In this document: in pieces, positions 1 to 6,615 of the stretch
Numbering within the stretch: the first letter of the stretch is position 1
How the letters are laid out: the number at the start of each line of letters is the position of its first letter
Source of the DNA: an uncultured Spirochaetaceae bacterium
GTDB lineage: Bacteria; Spirochaetota; Spirochaetia; Treponematales; Treponemataceae
DNA length: 6,928 nucleotides
Assembly: GCA_902797925.1 (NCBI GenBank)
Contig: CADBUT010000216.1
Span: 1 to 6,928, forward strand
Reading direction: 5' to 3'
Made by a program: the position numbers and the translations under genes
The notes under the pieces: generated by a model
What the model saw: only the letters and a program-made list of their open reading frames with translations
The model's database searches: none
What the model was told of the DNA's origin: nothing

Positions 1-1074
1 ACCGTTACCCAAAACGAAGCCGCTCTCGACGAAATCAGAACTATTACAATGCTTTTTTCAGACATTATGCAGGACTTTATTGTAGCAGAGATTGAATCAG
101 CAAACGAAACTAACCAGTCATTGCGCAATACATCGATAATTCTTACTGCAATTCAGATTCTCATTACAATACTTGCAGTTATCATCTCTTTCAACAGCTT
201 TATCACCGTTTCTGACGCGATACAGAAGCCAATTTCTGACATGGAAAATCTCTCAACGAAGGTTGCAAACGGTGATCTCATGGCGCGAATCGATATTCCG
301 CACGTTAAGGAACTTGACAGGCTTGCAGAAAATCTAAACACCATGACCGAACAGATTGACGTACTCATCAAAAAGAACATGGAAGAGCAGAAGAATTTTC
401 AGAAAGCTGAGATGAAAGCTTTGCAGGCACAGATTACGCCGCACTTTTTGTACAACACTTTTGACACAATTGTGTGGCTTGCCGAAGAAGAAAAAACCGA
501 TAAAGTCGTAAAAATAACAAAGGCGTTTTCTGACTTTCTGCGCATTTCGCTAAGCCGCGGCCATGAATGGATTACCATTGCCCAGGAACTTGACCACATC
601 AAGAATTATCTTACAATTCAAAAAATACGCTACGCCGATATTCTGAATTACAAGATTGATGCGGACGAATCTCTCATGGAGCTTAAGATGATTAAGCTAA
701 TTCTTCAGCCTCTTGTTGAGAACGCCATTTATCACGGAATTAAAAACAAGCGCGGCCGCGGCGAGCTTACCGTTACAGTTCATTATGCAGACGAAAAGCA
801 CACATCAATCAGATTTACGGTTGAAGACAACGGCGCGGGCTTTACAGAAGAAAGGCTTGCTCAGGTGCGCAGCGAGCTTAACGCAGGCAGCAGTGATTCA
901 GAAAAACTGACTTCTGTATACGGACTTTATAACGTGAACAAAAAACTCCGTCTTTATTACGGTGAAAAAACCGGAGGACTTATAATTGAATCAGAAGCAG
1001 GAAAAGGAAGCCGCATTTCATTCGTGATTCCGGCTTCACAGAATTTGTCTGGCGCAGGAGGTGAAAATGTATAG
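1..1074 (+). CDS. YesM-type sensor histidine kinase, C-terminal part (5' end outside window)
   Basis: Membrane-bound sensor kinase that would autophosphorylate on histidine and pass the phosphate to the regulator encoded next. The frame is open from base 1 with no stop, so the ATG at 49 is internal and the true start lies upstream; 357 residues are visible. In order (visible numbering): the end of an extracytoplasmic segment, one membrane helix at about 45-68, a HAMP linker at about 69-120, then a His_kinase/LytS-type domain with the motif PHFLYN whose histidine is residue 148 (442-444). A HATPase domain follows, with N-box LQPLVENAIYHG (about 235-246), G1 box EDNGAG (275-280) and a GLYNVNKKL G2-like region (about 308-316). 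All catalytic motifs look intact. Full-length relatives are usually near 580 residues, so roughly the sensing half is missing from view. The 3' end overlaps the regulator gene by 8 nt, indicating an operon and translational coupling. The ligand cannot be read from this part. Confidence 0.93.
   Translation, partial: TVTQNEAALDEIRTITMLFSDIMQDFIVAEIESANETNQSLRNTSIILTAIQILITILAVIISFNSFITVSDAIQKPISDMENLSTKVANGDLMARIDIPHVKELDRLAENLNTMTEQIDVLIKKNMEEQKNFQKAEMKALQAQITPHFLYNTFDTIVWLAEEEKTDKVVKITKAFSDFLRISLSRGHEWITIAQELDHIKNYLTIQKIRYADILNYKIDADESLMELKMIKLILQPLVENAIYHGIKNKRGRGELTVTVHYADEKHTSIRFTVEDNGAGFTEERLAQVRSELNAGSSDSEKLTSVYGLYNVNKKLRLYYGEKTGGLIIESEAGKGSRISFVIPASQNLSGAGGENV
1056..1061 (+). promoter_or_regulatory. 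Ribosome binding site deciding the response-regulator start
   Basis: AGGAGG, extending to AGGAGGTGA, lies inside the end of the kinase gene, 5 nt before the ATG at 1067. An in-frame GTG at 1061 overlaps the Shine-Dalgarno sequence itself and so cannot be the start served by it. This places the start at 1067. Confidence 0.85.
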
Positions 1075-2695
1075 TGTATTTGCAGTTGATGACGAACCGA
1101 TAGTTCTCGAGGGAATCCGCTCAAAAATTGACTGGGAAGGCAGCAGCTTTACATTTGCCGGTGAAGCTACAGACGGCGAGATTGCGCTCTCAATGATTCA
1201 TGAACTTAAGCCGGATATTCTAATAACCGACATCAAAATGCCTTTCATGGACGGACTTCAGCTTGCAGAAGCTATAAAGCGCACGCAGCCATGGATTAAA
1301 ATAATTATCCTTTCCGGCCATGATGAATTTGACTACGCCAAAAAAGCAATTTCAATTGGAATTGAAGAATATCTTTTAAAGCCGTTTACGCCCGAAGAAC
1401 TTCTTGCAAGCTTAAAGAAGGCTGCACTTGAAATTGATAAAGAACGCAAACAGCTTTCTGATATTTCAAAATTGAAAGAAGAACTTAAATCAAGCACAGC
1501 CTTAATCAAAAAGGAATTCTTGAATAATCTGGTTCACGGCGCGGCTGACACAAATACGGTTATGCAGAAATGTGCTGAGCTTGGTATAAGCTTAATCTCG
1601 CGTTACTACAAAGTGCTTATAAGCCGCATAGAAAGCCGGAGCGGAAACACACAGAACCAGCAGGAAGCCTGCTCGCTTCTGAACTCATATTCAGAAGCCA
1701 TAAATCAGGCAGTATCATTTTTCCACCACTCTAACCTGCTCGTCTGCATCTTTAAGGGAAGCACACAGGCTGAATTAGACGACAACGCTTTCCGCGCTGC
1801 TGAAACAATCGGGCATATTGTAACCAAAAACGCTGACTGCACCGTTCTCACCGCAATCGGAAAAACTGTAGAACACCTTTCTCAGCTCAAAATCTCTTAT
1901 GAAGACGCGAAACAAATTCTTGAGATAGAGAACAAAGACACACAGAACAGAATCATCAGCTCAGACGACCTTGACGAACCGGCAGGAACAAACACAAACA
2001 GCTCAACAGCTTCAAGCTCTACACAGCTTGACCTTAAAGAGAACGACCCGCTTGTTGACCGCCTTAAATACGCCGGCAAAAACGATATTTCCGCAATAAT
2101 TGAAGAATCGATGACACTGATACGCAGCAACCAGAAACAGTTCAGCGTTTTTGCGTCTTATCTTCTTGTTGACTTGATTTTTGCAGTTTCAAAGCTGGTT
2201 GAAAAACTTGGCGGCAATATAAAGGAGCTGTATCCGGAAATTCTTCAGCGGAGCTTTATTGATGAAGGCATTAAAAATGAGAGCGATTTCAGAAACAAGG
2301 TTTCTCAAGTGCTTACTTTTGCACTTGAATACCGAGATTCAAAGATTACCGGCAAATATGGCGATGTTATTTTAAAGGCAAAGCGCTTTATTGAAGAAAA
2401 CTACGCCGACCAGAACACCACACTCTCTTCAGTCGCCCAGGCGGTCTGCCTTAGCCCAAATCATTTCAGTACAATTTTCTCACAGGAATGTAAAACCACA
2501 TTTATAGAATATCTGACTAATGTCCGCATAGAAAACGCCAAACGTCTTATGCGCGAGACTGACATGAAAGGCTATGATATTGCCTATGAATGCGGTTTCT
2601 CTGACCCGCATTATTTCAGCTATATCTTTAAAAAAAACACGGGGCTTTCGCCCCGCGAGTATAAAGTGAATCTGGAAGAAGAAGGAACTGTCTGA
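1067..2695 (+). CDS. YesN-type response regulator: receiver plus AraC DNA-binding domain
   Basis: Cytoplasmic transcription factor, 542 residues from the ATG at 1067, the expected phosphorylation partner of the upstream kinase. The receiver spans about residues 1-120: acidic pair D8-D9, phospho-acceptor D55 in ILITDIKMP, S83 in IILSGHDEF, and K105 in LLKPF, all conserved. The middle region, about 130-290, is divergent and contains AIGKTVEHLSQLKISYEDAKQIL (about 263-285; given here only as a landmark), resembling the degenerate GGDEF-like domain of CdaR/PucR-type regulators. A Ser/Thr/Asn-rich linker (about 307-320) precedes a helical segment. The AraC domain covers about 432-535, with two helix-turn-helix units near 451-478 and 501-532, and the family signature GLSPREY (526-532). 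The gene ends in tandem stops TGA-TAA. The convergent sugar transporter is a plausible but unproven target. Its 3' coding end also carries a terminator that acts on the opposite strand. Confidence 0.94.
   Translation: MYSVFAVDDEPIVLEGIRSKIDWEGSSFTFAGEATDGEIALSMIHELKPDILITDIKMPFMDGLQLAEAIKRTQPWIKIIILSGHDEFDYAKKAISIGIEEYLLKPFTPEELLASLKKAALEIDKERKQLSDISKLKEELKSSTALIKKEFLNNLVHGAADTNTVMQKCAELGISLISRYYKVLISRIESRSGNTQNQQEACSLLNSYSEAINQAVSFFHHSNLLVCIFKGSTQAELDDNAFRAAETIGHIVTKNADCTVLTAIGKTVEHLSQLKISYEDAKQILEIENKDTQNRIISSDDLDEPAGTNTNSSTASSSTQLDLKENDPLVDRLKYAGKNDISAIIEESMTLIRSNQKQFSVFASYLLVDLIFAVSKLVEKLGGNIKELYPEILQRSFIDEGIKNESDFRNKVSQVLTFALEYRDSKITGKYGDVILKAKRFIEENYADQNTTLSSVAQAVCLSPNHFSTIFSQECKTTFIEYLTNVRIENAKRLMRETDMKGYDIAYECGFSDPHYFSYIFKKNTGLSPREYKVNLEEEGTV
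2630..2655 (-). terminator. Intrinsic terminator of the sugar ABC operon, inside the regulator gene
   Basis: Read on the minus strand, CGGGGC-GAAA-GCCCCG (2655-2640) forms a perfect 6-bp G+C stem with a GNRA tetraloop. TG and then eight Ts (2637-2630) follow within three bases of the stem. This is the best terminator in the junction and has the right orientation for transcripts leaving yjfF, whose stop is about 140 nt upstream. On the plus strand the A-tract precedes the stem and no T-run follows, so it should not stop the regulator's own mRNA. Confidence 0.8.
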
Positions 2696-2718
2696 TAAGA
2701 ACAGCTTCAGACAGTTCC
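2684..2718 (+). repeat. 12-bp perfect inverted repeat across the regulator stop codon
   Basis: GGAACTGTCTGA (2684-2695) pairs perfectly with TCAGACAGTTCC (2707-2718) around an 11-nt loop. The left arm ends exactly on the TGA stop. No T-run follows on the plus strand, so it is not a classic intrinsic terminator. It could protect the mRNA 3' end, assist the terminator just downstream, or be an operator-like palindrome. Confidence 0.6.
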
Positions 2719-2722
2719 GGAT

Positions 2723-2755
2723 AGTTTCAAAAAACTTTAGCTGTTTGAAACTTTT
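2723..2755 (+). terminator. Candidate terminator of the kinase-regulator operon
   Basis: AGTTTCAAA (2723-2731) pairs with TTTGAAACT (2744-2752) around a 12-nt loop and runs into TTTT (2752-2755). The stem is A+T-rich, so it would be moderate at best. It lies 28 nt past the regulator stop and directly after the 12-bp inverted repeat, with which it may act. Confidence 0.5.
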
Positions 2756-2759
2756 ATAG

Positions 2760-2786
2760 AAAAACCACTTTCCCCTTGTGTTTTTT
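2760..2786 (+). terminator. Weak, possibly bidirectional terminator hairpin
   Basis: AAAAACCAC (2760-2768) can pair with GTGTTTTTT (2778-2786), with one C/T mismatch, around a 9-nt pyrimidine loop. The A-tract and T-tract flank a short CAC/GTG core, so a T-run follows the core on both strands. The core is only three pairs, so function is uncertain; its position between two convergent stop codons is suggestive. Confidence 0.35.
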
Positions 2787-2795
2787 CTCTTTATC

Positions 2796-3854
2796 TTAAC
2801 CCGCATTATGTCCGAGCTTTTTCTTTCTATAAGAAAGAATTACACTCTGAAGCAGGATAAAGAAACAAAGCATAAGACCTGTAGTAATGCTCTGCCAGTA
2901 AGGTTCGCGCAAGCCTGAAGCAACTACAATGTTGTTGATTGTCTTAAGCGACATTACACCGAACAGAGTTCCGACAACGCTGCCTACGCCGCCAGAAAGC
3001 AATGTACCTCCGATAATTGAAGAAGCGATCGCCTGCATTTCGGCAGCAGTTGCATTTGAGGCGTTGCCCGCACCGGTGTGGAGCAAATAACAGAAGCCTG
3101 CAATTCCGGCTAACACACCGCAAAGCACATAAGCAAAAAACTGCGTTCTCTGTACGTTAATACCGAGCATAAGTGCACTTTCGTTATTTCCGCCTACTGC
3201 ATAAAGGTTCCGGCCAAAGCGTGTCCATTTGAGCATTGCCCAGAGCACAATTACCACAACAAGCGCAATTACAACACCAACTTCGATAGAAGCCGGAATC
3301 CAGTTGCCGTTACGTGCCCATGTGCCCAAAAAAGGAATGTCGATATAGAAATCTTTAAGCTCAAGAAAAAGCTCGTTTGTCGCTGTACGCGGTGCTTTAC
3401 TTACGATAGTTGTCATACCGCGTGTAAAGAACATACCTGCAAGCGTTACGATGAACGGCTGAATCTTAAGGTAAGCAACAAAGTAGCCCTGAACTATACC
3501 CATAGCAAGACCGATTCCAAGCGCAATAAGAACAGAACTTAAAATGCCGCCGTTATGGTCTTCCATAAAAACTACAGATGCCATTGTAATAAGTGCTACA
3601 GTTCCACCTACAGAAATATCAATTCCGCCTGTAATCATTACAATTGTAAGACCACATGCAATTACAATCAGATAAGCGTTGTTGTTGAACAAATCTAGGA
3701 ACTGCTGAGGATTCAAGAAACCACCGCCCCAGATAAGCATTGCGAGAAGATACATTCCCACAAATGTACAGATTGTAATTGTTAAAAGCAGAGTTGTGTT
3801 AGAAAGAGGCTGTCTGTCTTTTTTTGAGAACAGATTAGTAAAAATATTTGCCAT
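2796..3854 (-). CDS. yjfF: Sugar ABC transporter permease, YjfF-like
   Basis: Integral membrane subunit (352 residues) of a BPD_transp_2-type carbohydrate importer (RbsC/YjfF group), forming the channel with the YtfT-like partner encoded just upstream. About eight to ten hydrophobic segments are visible, starting near residues 20-41. Family landmarks are present: TGGIDISVG (75-83), FIVTLAGMFFTRGM (134-147), RFGRNLYAVGGN (212-223), which is the cytoplasmic ATPase-contact region, and AIASSIIGGTLLSGGVGSVVG (roughly 275-295, a landmark only). E. coli YjfF is about 331 residues; the extra length is mainly a charged N-terminal extension of about 20 residues. The ATG at 3854 follows the ytfT stop by 2 nt and is preceded by TGGAGG with 10-nt spacing inside the end of ytfT. 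It is the last gene of the operon and runs toward a terminator within the opposing regulator gene. Confidence 0.9.
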   Translation of the reverse strand: MANIFTNLFSKKDRQPLSNTTLLLTITICTFVGMYLLAMLIWGGGFLNPQQFLDLFNNNAYLIVIACGLTIVMITGGIDISVGGTVALITMASVVFMEDHNGGILSSVLIALGIGLAMGIVQGYFVAYLKIQPFIVTLAGMFFTRGMTTIVSKAPRTATNELFLELKDFYIDIPFLGTWARNGNWIPASIEVGVVIALVVVIVLWAMLKWTRFGRNLYAVGGNNESALMLGINVQRTQFFAYVLCGVLAGIAGFCYLLHTGAGNASNATAAEMQAIASSIIGGTLLSGGVGSVVGTLFGVMSLKTINNIVVASGLREPYWQSITTGLMLCFFILLQSVILSYRKKKLGHNAG

Positions 3855-3856
3855 AA

Positions 3857-4927
3857 TTATTTTGCCTCCACTTTTGCGGGTTTAGCAGAAAGCTTGTTTT
3901 TAAGCTGTTTAAGCCACTGCTTAACAACAGGTGAACCTGCAATAACAATGATGATAATAACTACTGCTTTGTAAGCCTTAACTGCTGTAGAAGAAACCTT
4001 CATTGCATAAAGCGTAATTGTCAAAGCCTGAATTATGTAAGCACCAAGGATTGAACCTGAAAGTTTGAACTTTCCGCCGCCGAGAGAGTTGCCGCCTATT
4101 GCAACCGCAAGAATCGCGTCCATTTCAATGTCTATAAGAATTGTCTCGTGGTTGATAAGTCCGATACGGCACACGTTCATAGAACCTGCGAGAGTAACGC
4201 ACACACCGAGAATCACGAAAACAACCATCTTCATTAAAACAGGATTGATACCGTTAAGCTTTGCGGCACGCTCGTTGATTCCGACTGCCTGAATGTAAAG
4301 ACCAAGTGTAGTCTTTTTAAGCAGAAGATTAACAAGCAGAATAAATGCTACAACTACGAGGATCGGGGTTGGTATCGCAATATGCGGAATGAAACCGCCG
4401 ATGTATTTAAGCAGAGGGCTTTCTACGTTAGGTGTTGCACCGCCGTTAATCCAATAAGCGATAGGACGGCCTGCCGTAAAAAGAATCAGCGAGGCAATCA
4501 TCGGCTGAATATTGAACTTTGCGATAAGCACACCGTTAAAAAGACAGAACAGAATTGCAACAACACAGGCAAAAACAACGCCCAGAAAGATTGTTCCCGG
4601 GTTAATTGTTCCGGCACGCAGAATCTTTACAAAAACTGAACCTGCGATTGCGGCTGCCGCACCGATAGAAATATCCTGACCTTTTGTAGCCGAAGTTACA
4701 AGCGTCATTCCAATAGCAAGAATTACAAGCTCACTCGCACCGTTCAAGATACTGATTAAGTTGCCCGAAAGTACGGTATTACCAAAGTTGTTCTTCTTAA
4801 TTACAATGGAAAAGAAGCTCGGGTCGCGGATAAGGTTGAACACAACAAGTACAATAAGCGCAATGAGCGGAATTGCAAGCTGTGATGAAAAAATCTTTTT
4901 TATGCTGTTTCCAATTTTATTAGCCAT
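3857..4927 (-). CDS. ytfT: Sugar ABC transporter permease, YtfT-like
   Basis: Membrane subunit (356 residues from the ATG at 4927) that pairs with YjfF. Hydrophobic helices occupy most of residues 16-330. Family landmarks include ELVILAIGMTLV (66-77), KFNIQPMIASLIL (137-149), TTLGLYIQAVGINERAAKLNG (roughly 206-226; ATPase-contact loop) and ELDAILAVAIGGNSLGGG, seen here as EMDAILAVAIGGNSLGGG (268-285). E. coli YtfT is about 341 residues. The usual TGGIDLSVG loop reads TKGQDISIG (81-89), a notable change. The frame stays open to a TTG at 4948, but that codon has no Shine-Dalgarno sequence, whereas the ATG at 4927 has one at good distance, so I use the ATG. It overlaps the end of ytfR by 8 nt. 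The Lys-rich C-terminus (338-356) is cytoplasmic in character. Confidence 0.89.
   Translation of the reverse strand: MANKIGNSIKKIFSSQLAIPLIALIVLVVFNLIRDPSFFSIVIKKNNFGNTVLSGNLISILNGASELVILAIGMTLVTSATKGQDISIGAAAAIAGSVFVKILRAGTINPGTIFLGVVFACVVAILFCLFNGVLIAKFNIQPMIASLILFTAGRPIAYWINGGATPNVESPLLKYIGGFIPHIAIPTPILVVVAFILLVNLLLKKTTLGLYIQAVGINERAAKLNGINPVLMKMVVFVILGVCVTLAGSMNVCRIGLINHETILIDIEMDAILAVAIGGNSLGGGKFKLSGSILGAYIIQALTITLYAMKVSSTAVKAYKAVVIIIIVIAGSPVVKQWLKQLKNKLSAKPAKVEAK
3865..3870 (-). promoter_or_regulatory. Ribosome binding site of yjfF
   Basis: TGGAGG on the minus strand, 10 nt before the ATG at 3854 and located inside the last codons of ytfT. It supports coupled translation of the two permeases. 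Confidence 0.7.
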
Positions 4928-6437
4928 TCTGAGCTTTTCCTCCCGCAATAGTCTGCATAATTACGTCCTGACGGAGCTGGTCATCTTTAAGCTCGCCGAC
5001 AATTTTACGGTCGCGCATAACAATTAGCCGCTGGCATACAGAAAGCATTTCTTCTATTTCAGATGAAATAAACGTAACACTGACGCCCTCTTCTGCAAGC
5101 TTAAGCACCTGTTTTTGAATTTCAAGCTTTGTACCGACGTCAATACCGCGTGTCGGTTCGTCAAGAATAAGATACTGAGGATGTGTCAGAAGCCAGCGCG
5201 CAAGAATAACTTTCTGCTGATTGCCGCCAGAAAGCGATTTTATCGGTGTTTCTTTTGAAGCTGTCTTAATCTCAAGAAGTTTGATGTATTCGTCCGCAAG
5301 CTTTTCAGACTCGGCGCGGCTTAACGGTTTTGTAAAACCTTTAAGAACCTGCAGGGCAAGAATCAAGTTTTCGCGTACAGACAAATCCTGAATAATGCCG
5401 TCGCCTTTGCGGTCCTCAGGCAGATAGCCGATTCCGCTTTTCATTGCGTCTTTTGGTCTGGTGATTTTTACGTCTTTGCCGTTTACCTTGACTTTTCCGC
5501 CTGTAACACGGTCTGCCGCAAAAACAGCACGGACGCTTTCGCTTCTGCCAGAACCGAGCAAACCTGTAAAGCCGTTGACTTCACCTTTATTGATATGAAA
5601 GTCAAACGGACGCACACCTTCTGCACTAGAAAGACCTTCAGCCTGATAAACTGTTTCGCCGCTGTTTGAATATGGACGTTTCTGGTTTTTAAGGTTTGTC
5701 ATGTCTTCCATGTCTTTACCAAGCATGGCAGAAATCAGCTTGACGCGCGGAAGTTCACTTACAGTGTATTCGCCTACAAGCTCGCCGTTGCGCAAAACAG
5801 TAATTTTGTCGCAGACTTCATAAACTTGTTCCAGAAAGTGTGTAATAAATATAATGCCGACATTGTGATTCTTAAGATCTCGCATAAGAGAGAAGAGAAG
5901 CTCAACCTCGCGCTCATCCAAAGAAGATGTCGGCTCGTCAAGAATAAGCACCTTACATTCCATATCAACGGCGCGTGCAATTGCAACCATCTGCTGAACG
6001 GCGAGCGAGCATGTACCAAGCTGCTGTCCTGCTTTTGCCGGAATGTTCAGTTTTTCCAAAATTTCTGCGGCTTTTTTCTCCTGTGCACGTCGGTTCACAA
6101 AATGATACTTGCCGCGTCCTATAAACATATTCTCTGCAACCGTAAGATTCGGACAGAGAGTTATTTCCTGATATACTGTACTGATACCCAGATTCTGGGC
6201 ATCTTGAGGAGAGCGGATTGTTGCAGGGCCTTCTAAGCCTGCAATTCTTATTTCACCGGAATCTTTTTCATAAACACCGGTCAGAACCTTTACCAGTGTT
6301 GATTTACCGGCACCGTTCTCGCCCATTAATGCGTGGATTTCACCTTCACGCAAAGTAAAGTCTACATTCTGTAAAGCCTTTACTCCGGGGAATTCCTTAT
6401 AAATTCCACGCGCACTTAAAACAATTTTTTCGTCCAT
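4920..6437 (-). CDS. ytfR: Sugar ABC transporter ATP-binding protein, YtfR-like double ATPase
   Basis: Cytoplasmic energy-coupling subunit (505 residues; E. coli YtfR about 500) with two fused nucleotide-binding domains, as in RbsA/MglA. N-terminal domain: Walker A GENGAGKST (39-47), Q-loop Q90, YtfR-style signature SLAVQQMVAIARA (144-156), Walker B VLILDEP (163-169), H-loop H200. C-terminal domain: degenerate P-loop LLGSGRSE (293-300) lacking the Walker lysine, canonical signature LSGGNQQ (402-408), Walker B LILDEP (423-428), and ISSE (457-460) where the H-loop would be. This asymmetry is normal for the family: one site is catalytically strong and one weak. The ATG at 6437 has AGGA seven nt upstream. 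The 3' end overlaps ytfT by 8 nt. A 176-nt hairpin-rich spacer separates it from the binding-protein gene upstream. Confidence 0.94.
   Translation of the reverse strand: MDEKIVLSARGIYKEFPGVKALQNVDFTLREGEIHALMGENGAGKSTLVKVLTGVYEKDSGEIRIAGLEGPATIRSPQDAQNLGISTVYQEITLCPNLTVAENMFIGRGKYHFVNRRAQEKKAAEILEKLNIPAKAGQQLGTCSLAVQQMVAIARAVDMECKVLILDEPTSSLDEREVELLFSLMRDLKNHNVGIIFITHFLEQVYEVCDKITVLRNGELVGEYTVSELPRVKLISAMLGKDMEDMTNLKNQKRPYSNSGETVYQAEGLSSAEGVRPFDFHINKGEVNGFTGLLGSGRSESVRAVFAADRVTGGKVKVNGKDVKITRPKDAMKSGIGYLPEDRKGDGIIQDLSVRENLILALQVLKGFTKPLSRAESEKLADEYIKLLEIKTASKETPIKSLSGGNQQKVILARWLLTHPQYLILDEPTRGIDVGTKLEIQKQVLKLAEEGVSVTFISSEIEEMLSVCQRLIVMRDRKIVGELKDDQLRQDVIMQTIAGGKAQNG
4938..4944 (-). promoter_or_regulatory. 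Ribosome binding site deciding the ytfT start
   Basis: GGGAGGA on the minus strand, 10 nt before the ATG at 4927 and inside the last codons of ytfR. It argues against the upstream in-frame TTG at 4948, which would translate across this site and has no motif of its own. The spacing equals that seen for yjfF. Confidence 0.75.
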
Positions 6438-6444
6438 AAAAACA

Positions 6445-6448
6445 TCCT
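6445..6448 (-). promoter_or_regulatory. Ribosome binding site of ytfR
   Basis: AGGA on the minus strand, 7 nt before the ATG at 6437. It is weaker than the sites of the two permease genes and is the only one in the operon lying in non-coding DNA. Confidence 0.55.
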
Positions 6449-6485
6449 AAAGATTGCCACATCATAAAACCAAAGAACCCTTCCC

Positions 6486-6530
6486 TGTTACCTGCCGTAT
6501 GCCTGTAGGAGAAGCAGACAGCAGGTAACA
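6486..6530 (-). repeat. 10-bp perfect inverted repeat upstream of ytfR
   Basis: TGTTACCTGC (6486-6495) pairs perfectly with GCAGGTAACA (6521-6530) around a 25-nt loop. It lies between the terminator after the binding-protein gene and the ytfR ribosome site. No T-run follows on either strand, so it is not a terminator. It could be a stabilising hairpin at a processed 5' end of the ytfR mRNA, a partner in an alternative fold with the terminator, or a spaced operator. Confidence 0.55.
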
Positions 6531-6542
6531 TGAAGACAGTTC

Positions 6543-6583
6543 AAAAAAAACGGCGTAAAATATGGTTTACACACTTTACGCCG
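6543..6583 (-). terminator. Intrinsic terminator between binding-protein and ATPase genes
   Basis: On the minus strand CGGCGTAAA (6583-6575) and TTTACGCCG (6559-6551) make a perfect 9-bp stem with a 15-nt loop, followed immediately by eight Ts (6550-6543). It begins 31 nt after the ytfQ stop. Placed inside an otherwise continuous transporter operon, it likely lets only part of transcription continue into ytfR, giving excess binding protein over membrane subunits. Confidence 0.85.
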
Positions 6584-6584
6584 C

Positions 6585-6615
6585 AATATCCGATTTGTTA
6601 AAGATCCAGGATATT
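6585..6615 (-). repeat. 7-bp hairpin at the ytfQ stop codon
   Basis: On the minus strand AATATCC (6615-6609), which includes part of the TAA stop, pairs with GGATATT (6591-6585) around a 17-nt loop, one base before the terminator stem. The stem is A+T-rich and weak. It may help protect the 3' end of the binding-protein mRNA, or be chance. Confidence 0.35.

Noticed and set aside
49..51. ATG at 49 as the kinase start
   Set aside because: The frame is open to base 1 and the protein begins in the middle of an extracytoplasmic segment; no Shine-Dalgarno sequence precedes it.
752..759. GCGGCCGC octamer palindrome in the kinase gene
   Set aside because: Encodes part of a Lys/Arg/Gly loop (KRGRGE); an isolated palindrome with no structural context.
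1985..2026. Low-complexity Ser/Thr/Asn codons as a tandem repeat or phase-variable tract
   Set aside because: No exact repeated unit able to slip; best seen as a protein linker.
2480..2806. 108-codon minus-strand frame across the convergent junction
   Set aside because: It overlaps the AraC domain of the regulator antisense, has no recognisable motif, and covers the hairpin region; a shadow frame.
5826..6236. 136-codon plus-strand frame inside ytfR
   Set aside because: Antisense to the conserved N-terminal ATPase domain, Cys/Asn-rich without a domain pattern; explained by the codon bias of the real gene.
6461..6466. TATGAT on the minus strand as a -10 box for a ytfR promoter
   Set aside because: No acceptable -35 element lies 16-18 nt upstream; a single hexamer match in A+T-rich DNA is weak.
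6533..6541. GAACTGTCT (minus strand) also occurring at 2685-2693 (plus strand)
   Set aside because: A 9-nt shared word in different structural settings; too short to call a repeat family.
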